Position numbers and translations under genes: made by a program. Source: Bacteroidales bacterium (GTDB lineage: Bacteria; Bacteroidota; Bacteroidia; Bacteroidales; P3). Taken from it: a DNA stretch of 40,967 nt. Positions within the stretch are counted from its first letter, which is position 1, and each line of letters starts with the position of its first letter. Of the stretch, positions 35,312-40,967 are shown piece after piece. The stretch covers positions 1 through 40,967 of the forward strand of contig JAEEHQ010000014.1 of NCBI GenBank assembly GCA_016280915.1, written 5' to 3'. Below the pieces are notes generated by a model, which saw only the letters and a list, made by a program, of their open reading frames with translations, searched no databases and was not told where the DNA came from.

Positions 35312-36571
35312 CTACTTGCGAATATGCATGTCGGGCATGGGTTTGTTGTATTCGCCAGCGTCCAGTTTCTTCTTAACCTCCTTGAACACGCTGATGGTGC
35401 GGTCGGCTTGTTCGCGGGTGTGTGCTGCGGTGGGGATGATTCGGAGCATAATCTGGCCCTTCGGTACCACAGGGTAAACCACAATGGAGCAGAAAATGCC
35501 GTAATTCTCACGCAGGTCTACGACCACGTTGGTGCCCTGGTTCACATCGCCGGGGAAGAAAACAGGTGTGACGGGCGACTCGGTGACACCGGTGTTGAAG
35601 CCCTCGGCCTGTAGTGAGTGCTGCAGGTAGTTGGAGAGGTCCCACAACTTCTCGCGGAATTCGGGATGCTGGTTGATGATTTCCAGACGGCGTTTGACAC
35701 CGTAGACAATGGGCATCGGCAGGCTCTTGGCATAAATCTGGCTGCGCATGTTGAAACGCAGATAGGTGATGATGTCGGGGTCGTTGCAACCGATGAAACC
35801 GCCAATGATGGCCATGGTCTTGGCGAAAGCGCAGAAATAAAGGTCGATGTCGTCCTCGCAGTGGAAATGGGTGTGGGTGCCGCGGCCTTCGGGTCCCATC
35901 ACGCCCATGCCGTGGGCATCGTCGATAAGGATGCGGAAGTCAAACTCCTTCTTCAAAGCGCAAATCTTGTCCAAGGCACCGAGGTCGCCCTCCATGCCGT
36001 AGACACCCTCGGTGGCCACCAGTATGCCGCCCCCTTGTTTCTCAGCCAAGGCTGTGGCCTGGGTGAGCTGCTTGCGCAGGCTTTCGATGTCGTTGTGCTG
36101 GTATTTGAAACGCTTGGCACCGGTCACGCGGAAACCGTCGATGAGGCAGGCATGGGCCTCGCTGTCGTAGACGATAACGTCGCGCAGGCTGACGATGGTG
36201 TCGAGGATGCTAATCTGTCCCTGATAGCCGAAGTTGAGCAGGTAGCCGTATTTCTTGTGGGTATAATCGCAGAGCATGGCCTCCACCTCCTCGTGCAGGG
36301 CGGTGTGGCCGCTCATCATGCGGGCCCCCATGGGATAGGCCAGACCCCAACGACGGGCGCCCTCCTCGTCGGCGGCACGCACCTCGGGATTGTTGGCCAA
36401 ACCCAGATAGTTGTTCAGACTCCAGTTGAGCACCTTCTTGCCGTTGAAGGTCATTTCGGGTCCCAGTTCGCCTTCCAGCTTGGGAAAATAAAAATAGCCG
36501 TCGGCCAGTTTGCGGTATTGGCCCAGAGGACCGCCAGTAGACTCTTTGATTCTTGCAAAAATATCTTTCAT
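35312..36571 (-). CDS. AONS/SPT-family PLP acyltransferase, likely cysteate fatty acyltransferase
   Basis: The 419-residue protein belongs to the alpha-oxoamine synthases (serine palmitoyltransferase, KBL, BioF), which join an amino acid to an acyl thioester with loss of CO2. It shows LNWSLNNYLGL, GARMMSGHT, SEAHACLIDG, TEGVYGMEGD, IDDAHGMG (Asp217/His220 stack on PLP) and the PLP lysine in CAFAKTMAIIGGF (Lys251). The family alone would allow serine palmitoyltransferase or glycine C-acetyltransferase. With a cysteate-synthase-like gene and an SDR in the same operon, condensation of cysteate with a fatty acyl thioester (first committed step to capnine and sulfobacin) is the best reading. It is the first gene of the operon. 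Confidence 0.88.
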   Translation of the reverse strand: MKDIFARIKESTGGPLGQYRKLADGYFYFPKLEGELGPEMTFNGKKVLNWSLNNYLGLANNPEVRAADEEGARRWGLAYPMGARMMSGHTALHEEVEAMLCDYTHKKYGYLLNFGYQGQISILDTIVSLRDVIVYDSEAHACLIDGFRVTGAKRFKYQHNDIESLRKQLTQATALAEKQGGGILVATEGVYGMEGDLGALDKICALKKEFDFRILIDDAHGMGVMGPEGRGTHTHFHCEDDIDLYFCAFAKTMAIIGGFIGCNDPDIITYLRFNMRSQIYAKSLPMPIVYGVKRRLEIINQHPEFREKLWDLSNYLQHSLQAEGFNTGVTESPVTPVFFPGDVNQGTNVVVDLRENYGIFCSIVVYPVVPKGQIMLRIIPTAAHTREQADRTISVFKEVKKKLDAGEYNKPMPDMHIRK

Positions 36572-36605
36572 TTGTATATGTATTTTATATTAATTCTAAA
36601 TCGTG

Positions 36606-36613
36606 CAAAAATA
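36606..36613 (-). promoter_or_regulatory. -7-like box (TATTTTTG) for the sulfonolipid operon
   Basis: TAnnTTTG on the minus strand, 34 bp before the acyltransferase ATG. A -33 box at the usual spacing is not evident. Confidence 0.45.
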
Positions 36614-36876
36614 CACCTTTTTTCCGATTATCATAATTTTTTTTCATCCACCACCTCTTTTTTTAACATAAGGCAGTCTTCTTCGCCTCCTCCGTGCCCG
36701 CATGCTCTCAGTCTCAGTCGTGGCCTTCCCCGCTCCTCAAAAGGGTAGGAGCATACGCTCAAGCTTTTTTTTGTGATAAATTGTTTATATGCTCGTAATG
36801 AGAAGATTGGTTAAAATCGTAAATGTAAATTTTCAGATATTTTTCCACAATAAAGCACTATTTGAAAAAAAAATAT

Positions 36877-36884
36877 TATCTTTG
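36877..36884 (+). promoter_or_regulatory. -7-like box (TATCTTTG) before ridA
   Basis: TAnnTTTG lies 50 bp before the ridA ATG. No -33 TTTG is present at 19-21 bp. Confidence 0.5.
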
Positions 36885-36934
36885 CAAATTCAATTTATAT
36901 TAAAAACAATAATTAAAATAAATAACATAACAAT

Positions 36935-37309
36935 ATGAAGAAAGTTATCAACACCCCCAAGGCTCCCGCAGCCATTGGTCCTTACAGTCAGGCTATTTTG
37001 GCTGGCAACACGCTCTACATCTCTGGCCAGGTGCCCATCGACCCCGCCACCGGCAAGATTCCCGAAGGCATTGAGGCCCAGACCGAGCAGGTTATGCAAA
37101 ACATCAAAGCCATCCTCGACGAGGCCGGCTTCACCTTCAAGGATGTGGTCAAATCCACCTGCCTGCTGGCCAGCATGGAGTATTTCAAGCCCATGAACGA
37201 GGTCTATGCCAAATACTATGCCTCTGATTGCCCCGCCCGTGCCGCCTTTGCAGTTCAGGCTCTGCCCCTTGGCGCGCTCGTTGAGATTGAGACTATTGCA
37301 GTAAAATAA
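36935..37309 (+). CDS. ridA: RidA-family enamine/imine deaminase
   Basis: RidA proteins hydrolyse reactive 2-aminoacrylate-type enamines and so protect PLP enzymes. The 124-residue product has the family length and motifs: AIGPYSQAI, LYISGQVPIDP, the CPARAAFAVQALP block with the carboxylate-binding Arg (near 105), and a C-terminal VEIETIAV whose Glu takes part in catalysis. It is cytosolic and forms trimers in this family. It lies 38 bp upstream of bcd in the same direction and shares its very strong C-ending codon bias, so it is likely highly expressed and may be cotranscribed. Confidence 0.95.
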   Translation: MKKVINTPKAPAAIGPYSQAILAGNTLYISGQVPIDPATGKIPEGIEAQTEQVMQNIKAILDEAGFTFKDVVKSTCLLASMEYFKPMNEVYAKYYASDCPARAAFAVQALPLGALVEIETIAVK

Positions 37310-37347
37310 ATTATCCCCCTTCCTAACTCATAATTAGAATTAATAAT

Positions 37348-38487
37348 ATGGATTTTAGTTTAACCAAACAAGAACAGCTCTTCCTGCAGATGATTCGCGA
37401 ATTTGCAGAGAAAGAGGTTAAGCCCCTGGCTGCCGAAGTCGACGAGGAAGAACGCTTCCCGATTGAGACGGTCAACAAGATGGCCAAGATCGGCCTTATG
37501 GGTATTCCCATTCCCACCCAGTACGGCGGTGCTGGTGGAACCAACATCATGTACGGTATGGCTGTCGAGGAACTCTCACGTGTCTGCGCCACCACCGGCG
37601 TCATCCTTTCCGCCCATACCAGTCTCTGTGCAGCCCCCATCCTCGAGGCCGGCACCGAGGAACAGAAAATGAAATATCTGCCCAAACTCGCCAGCGGCGA
37701 GTGGATTGGTGCTTTCGGTCTCACCGAGCCCAATGCCGGTACTGATGCCGCCGGCCAGCAAACCACCGCAGTCCTCGAAGGCGACGAGTGGGTGCTCAAT
37801 GGCAGCAAGATTTTCATCACCAACGGCAGCTATGCCAACGTCTTCATCATCATTGCCATGACCGATAAGAGCCTCGGCACCAAAGGCATCAGCGCCTTTA
37901 TCGTCGAGAAGACCGACCCCGGTTTCAGCATTGGCAAGAAAGAAAAGAAAATGGGTATCCGTGGCAGCGCCACTACCGAGCTCATCTTCGAGGACTGCCG
38001 CATCCCCAAGGACCGTCAGCTCGGTCAGCTTGGCAAAGGCTTCGGCTTGGCCATGAAGACCCTCGACGGTGGCCGTATCGGCATCGCCTGCCAGGCCCTC
38101 GGCATTGCCCAGGGTGCCATCGACGAGACCGTCAAGTACACCAAGGAGCGCAAACAGTTTGGCAAATCCATCGCCAAGTTCCAGAACACCCAGTTCCAGA
38201 TGGCCGACCTCGAAACCAAAGTTCAGGCTGCCCGTCTGCTCTGCCGTTCGGCTCACTACAAAAAAGACATGGGTCTTCCTTACTCCGCCGATGCTGCCAT
38301 GGCCAAGCTCTTCAGCGCCGAAACCGCTATGGAGGTTACCACCAAGGCTGTCCAGTTCCACGGTGGCTACGGCTACACCCGCGAGTATCCCGTTGAGCGC
38401 ATGATGCGCGACGCCAAGATTACCGAAATCTACGAGGGCACCAGCGAGGTGCAGCGTATGGTCATCGCCGGCAAATTGTTTAAATAG
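37348..38487 (+). CDS. bcd: Butyryl-CoA dehydrogenase (short-chain acyl-CoA dehydrogenase)
   Basis: The 379-residue flavoprotein closely resembles clostridial Bcd. It has ILSAHTSLCAAPI, GAFGLTEPNAGTDA, NGSKIFITNG, DGGRIGIACQALGIAQGA and KERKQFGKSI. The C-terminal EIYEGTSEVQRMVIAGK holds the expected catalytic base, Glu363. With the two ETF subunits immediately downstream, it should reduce crotonyl-CoA to butyryl-CoA. Other short or branched acyl-CoAs are possible substrates. The rest of a butyrate pathway (thiolase, Hbd, Crt) is not in the window. The 73-bp gap to etfB contains no strong terminator. Confidence 0.94.
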   Translation: MDFSLTKQEQLFLQMIREFAEKEVKPLAAEVDEEERFPIETVNKMAKIGLMGIPIPTQYGGAGGTNIMYGMAVEELSRVCATTGVILSAHTSLCAAPILEAGTEEQKMKYLPKLASGEWIGAFGLTEPNAGTDAAGQQTTAVLEGDEWVLNGSKIFITNGSYANVFIIIAMTDKSLGTKGISAFIVEKTDPGFSIGKKEKKMGIRGSATTELIFEDCRIPKDRQLGQLGKGFGLAMKTLDGGRIGIACQALGIAQGAIDETVKYTKERKQFGKSIAKFQNTQFQMADLETKVQAARLLCRSAHYKKDMGLPYSADAAMAKLFSAETAMEVTTKAVQFHGGYGYTREYPVERMMRDAKITEIYEGTSEVQRMVIAGKLFK

Positions 38488-38561
38488 TATCGAGTGATTT
38501 CCGCCAGGTTGGGCCGCCTGCCCATCCCGTCCGGAAAAAATCTTCAATTCAAAGAAAAGAA

Positions 38562-39347
38562 ATGAAAATCGTAGTTTGCATAAAACAAGTGCCGGACACC
38601 ACCGAGGTGAAAATCAATCCGCAAACCGGCACGCTGATTCGTGAGGGCGTTCCCAGCATTATGAACCCAGACGATAAGGGCGGTTTGGAGTTTGCTCTCC
38701 AGCTTAAAGACAAGTACGGTGCCCACGTCACCGTCATCACCATGGGTCTGCCCCAGGCCGAGGCCATCCTTCGCGAGGCCCTCGCCATGGGTGTCGACCG
38801 TGCCATCCTGCTCACCGACCGTAAGCTGGGTGGTGCCGATACCTTGGCCACCTCCAGTGCCCTTGCCGGTGCCCTCCGCACCATGGACTTCGACCTCGTC
38901 ATCACCGGCCGTCAGGCCATCGATGGCGACACCGCACAGGTAGGTCCCCAGATTGCTGAGCACCTCGACCTCCCGCAGGTCTCCTACATGGAAGACCTCC
39001 AATACGACGAGGCCACCAAGACCTTCACCATCCGCAAGCAGATGGAGGACGGCTACCAGATTCTTCAGATGCAGGCCCCCTGCGTCGTCACCGCTCTGGC
39101 CAGCGCCGTTCAGCCCCGCTACATGACCGTCAGCGGCATCGTCACCGCTTTCGACAAGGAGGTGGAAGTGTGGGGTGCCGACCGCATCAATGTCCCCGAA
39201 GACCGCATCGGCAAGGCTGGTTCACCCACTTCGGTGTTCAAGTCCTTCCCCAAGCAGCTCAAACCTGCCGGCGAAACCTTCGAGGTCAGCCCCGAGGAAG
39301 CCGTCGAGCTTATTGTCAATAAACTGAAAGAGAAACATATTATCTAA
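38562..39347 (+). CDS. etfB: Electron-transfer flavoprotein beta subunit
   Basis: The 261-residue protein has MKIVVCIKQVPDT, NPDDKGGLEFALQLKD and the FAD-phosphate loop ITGRQAIDGDTAQVGPQ (114-130). That loop resembles the GRQAIDGDTAQVGP form found in bifurcating ETFs of anaerobes rather than the form of mitochondrial ETF, so flavin-based electron bifurcation (NADH to crotonyl-CoA and ferredoxin) is plausible but not proved by sequence reading. It lies 73 bp after bcd and 5 bp before etfA. Confidence 0.94.
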   Translation: MKIVVCIKQVPDTTEVKINPQTGTLIREGVPSIMNPDDKGGLEFALQLKDKYGAHVTVITMGLPQAEAILREALAMGVDRAILLTDRKLGGADTLATSSALAGALRTMDFDLVITGRQAIDGDTAQVGPQIAEHLDLPQVSYMEDLQYDEATKTFTIRKQMEDGYQILQMQAPCVVTALASAVQPRYMTVSGIVTAFDKEVEVWGADRINVPEDRIGKAGSPTSVFKSFPKQLKPAGETFEVSPEEAVELIVNKLKEKHII

Positions 39348-39352
39348 TAGCC

Positions 39353-40360
39353 ATGAATTTAGCAGAATATAAAGACGTTTATGTATTCGCCGAGCAGCGC
39401 GATGGCAAGATCCAGAATGTAGCTCTCGAGCTGTTAGGTAAAGCCCGCGAGCTGGCCGATGCCCTGGGCGAGAAGGTTGTCGCCATCTTCCTTGGCAAGA
39501 ATATCAAAGACCAGGCTCAGAGCCTCATCGCCGCTGGTGCCGACAAGGTGCTGGTGTGCGACGACGACCATCTGCAGACCTATCTTACCGAGCCTTACAC
39601 CGAGGCCATAACCCAAATCATCAAGGAGTTCAAACCCAGCATCCTGCTCATCGGTGCCACCACCATCGGCCGCGACCTGGGTCCCCGTGTCTCCGCCCGC
39701 AATGTCACCGGCCTCACCGCCGATGCCACCAAGCTCGAGATCAGCGAGGAAGAGAAAGAGTTCCGCATGACCCGTCCCGCTTTCGGCGGCAATCTGATGG
39801 CTACCATTCTTTGCAAGAACAACCGCCCCCAGATGTCTACCGTGCGTCCTGGCGTAATGCAGAAACTCACTCCCGACCCCACCCGTAAGGGCGAGATCGT
39901 CGACTACAAAGTCGCTTTCGACGACGCTAAGATCAGCCGCGTCAAGGTGGTCAAGACCGTCAAAGAAGAGAAAGTCATCACCGACATCAGCCAGGCTAAA
40001 ATCCTCGTCAGCGGTGGCCGTGGCGTAGGCACCAAGGACGGCTTCTCCAAACTCGAAGCGCTGGCCAAGGAGCTTGGCGGTGAAGTCTCCAGCAGCCGTG
40101 CCATGGTCGATGCAGGCGTGATGGATGCCAGCCGTCAGGTCGGACAGACCGGTAAGACCGTCCGTCCCAACCTCTATATGGCTTGCGGCATCAGCGGTGC
40201 CATCCAGCACCTCGCCGGCATGGAAGAGAGCGAGTTCATCGTTGCCATCAACAAAGACAAGTTCGCCCCCATCTTCAGCGTTGCCGACCTCGGCATCGTT
40301 GGCGACCTCCACAAGATTGTCCCCATGCTCACCGAGCGTCTCAAATCCATGCAGAAGTAA
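39353..40360 (+). CDS. etfA: Electron-transfer flavoprotein alpha subunit
   Basis: The 335-residue protein has an N-terminal ETF domain ([21 protein letters not shown] split across the first 31 residues; [17 protein letters not shown]) and a C-terminal FAD domain. The latter shows [14 protein letters not shown] (218-231), [28 protein letters not shown] and [10 protein letters not shown], all typical. There is no N-terminal ferredoxin extension. It ends the bcd-etfBA unit and is followed by a UUCG-loop terminator. Confidence 0.95.
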   Translation: MNLAEYKDVYVFAEQRDGKIQNVALELLGKARELADALGEKVVAIFLGKNIKDQAQSLIAAGADKVLVCDDDHLQTYLTEPYTEAITQIIKEFKPSILLIGATTIGRDLGPRVSARNVTGLTADATKLEISEEEKEFRMTRPAFGGNLMATILCKNNRPQMSTVRPGVMQKLTPDPTRKGEIVDYKVAFDDAKISRVKVVKTVKEEKVITDISQAKILVSGGRGVGTKDGFSKLEALAKELGGEVSSSRAMVDAGVMDASRQVGQTGKTVRPNLYMACGISGAIQHLAGMEESEFIVAINKDKFAPIFSVADLGIVGDLHKIVPMLTERLKSMQK

Positions 40361-40395
40361 TTGCGCCCATCGCAATTTGCAACAATACACAAAAG

Positions 40396-40421
40396 GTCCC
40401 AACTTCGGTTGGGACTTTTTT
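40396..40421 (+). terminator. Terminator of the bcd-etfBA operon
   Basis: An 8-bp stem (GTCCCAAC 40396-40403, GTTGGGAC 40408-40415) with a stable TTCG tetraloop is followed by T6, 35 bp past the etfA stop. Confidence 0.92.
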
Positions 40422-40456
40422 ATTCTCAACCACACCTATCTGTCCACCCTACCCAG

Positions 40457-40552
40457 CCGAAGCCATGTCAACCACAGCTAACATGGTGCAAAGCGAGCGT
40501 CCGAGAAATTTATTCTCGAGACCGATCCGAAGCCATGTCAACCACAGTTAAC
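40457..40552. repeat. Pair of 26-bp direct repeats 70 bp apart
   Basis: Copies at 40457-40482 and 40527-40552 are identical for the first 21 bases (CCGAAGCCATG... to CACAG) and then differ at one base before a common TAAC. The spacer between them is not repetitive. Confidence 0.85.
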
Positions 40553-40646
40553 CCGGCCGTCATTCCTATATACAAAAAAATGAACGAATAATCACGTATT
40601 AACTACAAAAAAATGAACGAAAACCAGAATCCGAAAAAATCCTTAA

Positions 40647-40674
40647 TGACAGTTGACAGTTGACAGTTGACAGT
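40647..40674. repeat. Four tandem copies of TGACAGT
   Basis: Four exact 7-bp units follow one another without a gap. Confidence 0.95.
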
Positions 40675-40686
40675 CATTGATGCAAA

Positions 40687-40777
40687 GGGCATGCCCATAA
40701 AGAGCATGCCCCCACCCGTTGCGGCAGATTTGCAATCTGACGCAAAATATTATAAGGATTTTCAATCCGTAAAAACA
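40687..40777. repeat. Cluster of short REP-like hairpins
   Basis: Contents in order: the palindrome GGGCATGCCC (40687-40696) with a partial second copy GCATGCCC just after, CAGATT-TGC-AATCTG, and GGATT-TTC-AATCC. Small stems with three-base loops in tandem resemble REP-type intergenic elements of Bacteroidota. Confidence 0.55.
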
Positions 40778-40809
40778 ATAACTCTCAGAAATATAACCCC
40801 GCGCCAGCC

Positions 40810-40851
40810 ATTCATGGTTAATTCATGATTAATTCGTGATAATTCGTGTTT
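40810..40851. repeat. Degenerate 10-11-bp ATTC[AG]TG repeats
   Basis: Four imperfect copies of ATTC[AG]TG[AG]TTA follow one another. A CAAGCT-TC-AGCTTG hairpin lies directly after (40859-40872). Confidence 0.7.
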
Positions 40852-40967
40852 TAAAAAACAAGCTTCAGCTTGCATTTTCGTGTTTTTCGTTTCTTTCGAT
40901 GTTCTATAATTGAGAGTTTATAGGCTATTGCTTTTTGAAAGTTGAGAGTATAGAGTTTAAAGTTTAG

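Larger units (their letters stand above)
36572..36934. other. Intergenic region between divergent operons
   Basis: These 363 bp hold -7-like boxes for both flanking operons (36606-36613 minus, 36877-36884 plus). The middle is C/T-rich with a weak GAGC/GCTC hairpin before a T-run near 36750-36772. No gene is supported. Confidence 0.5.
40361..40967. other. Repeat-rich non-coding end of the window
   Basis: No gene is supported over 600 bp. Besides the terminator, it contains a pair of 21-bp direct repeats, four copies of a 7-mer, short REP-like hairpins and degenerate ATTCGTG repeats, listed separately. Confidence 0.7.

Noticed and set aside
35618-36748. 376-codon plus-strand open frame opposite the AONS-family gene
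   Set aside because: It is antisense to a gene with clear PLP-enzyme motifs; its own sequence shows no family signature, as expected from G/C-rich third positions.
39434-40435. 333-codon minus-strand open frame opposite etfA (and a similar one, 37576-38547, opposite bcd)
   Set aside because: The strong codon bias of the sense genes keeps the antisense frame open; no motifs or start context support it.

Overview
The window is a chromosomal segment of a Bacteroidota bacterium, most likely an anaerobic gut-type Bacteroidales. The evidence is the type IX secretion (T9SS) cargo with type A and type B sorting domains, TAnnTTTG-type -7 promoter boxes, a tRNA without an encoded CCA end, an Rnf complex beside universal-stress proteins, and an operon that looks like sulfonolipid (capnine) biosynthesis. 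Genus cannot be fixed from the sequence alone. Every recognised gene is intact except the first, which is cut by the left edge.

Layout. (1) 0-7.4 kb: the 3' part of a giant secreted protein made of about 47 units of about 50 residues, ending in a T9SS type A sorting domain. (2) 7.4-9.05 kb: a gene-poor stretch with a strong bidirectional terminator and one small lipoprotein. (3) 9.05-17.4 kb, minus strand: two large T9SS type B cargo proteins and a UspA-like protein linked by overlapping genes, preceded by a small secreted protein of unknown function. (4) 17.5-22.1 kb, minus strand: rnfB-C-D-G-E with a well-formed promoter, but no rnfA. (5) 22.1-26.1 kb: an AT-rich gap with a 32-bp perfect palindrome, a tandem Usp protein, a SPOR protein, a glycosyltransferase/acetyltransferase pair and a tRNA-Met. 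(6) 26.2-28.5 kb: meaB and hemW. (7) 28.5-32.0 kb, minus strand: an MBOAT O-acyltransferase, an SGNH-like partner and anmK as a tight operon. (8) 32.1-33.2 kb: a double-VOC-domain protein. (9) 33.2-36.6 kb, minus strand: an AONS/SPT-family acyltransferase, a cysteate-synthase-like PLP enzyme and an SDR, together matching the sulfonolipid base pathway. (10) 36.9-40.4 kb: ridA, then bcd-etfB-etfA, closed by a UUCG terminator. (11) 40.4-41.0 kb: repeat-rich non-coding DNA.

How the genes work together. Bcd-EtfAB would reduce crotonyl-CoA to butyryl-CoA, possibly bifurcating electrons to ferredoxin, and Rnf would re-oxidise ferredoxin with NAD+ while pumping ions; MeaB points to a methylmalonyl-CoA mutase elsewhere. 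The envelope theme is equally strong: T9SS cargo, sulfonolipid synthesis, O-acylation, glycan modification, a SPOR protein and muropeptide recycling. The most rewarding points are the sulfonolipid operon, the higher-order architecture of the giant repeat protein, the Rnf operon without rnfA, and the palindrome.
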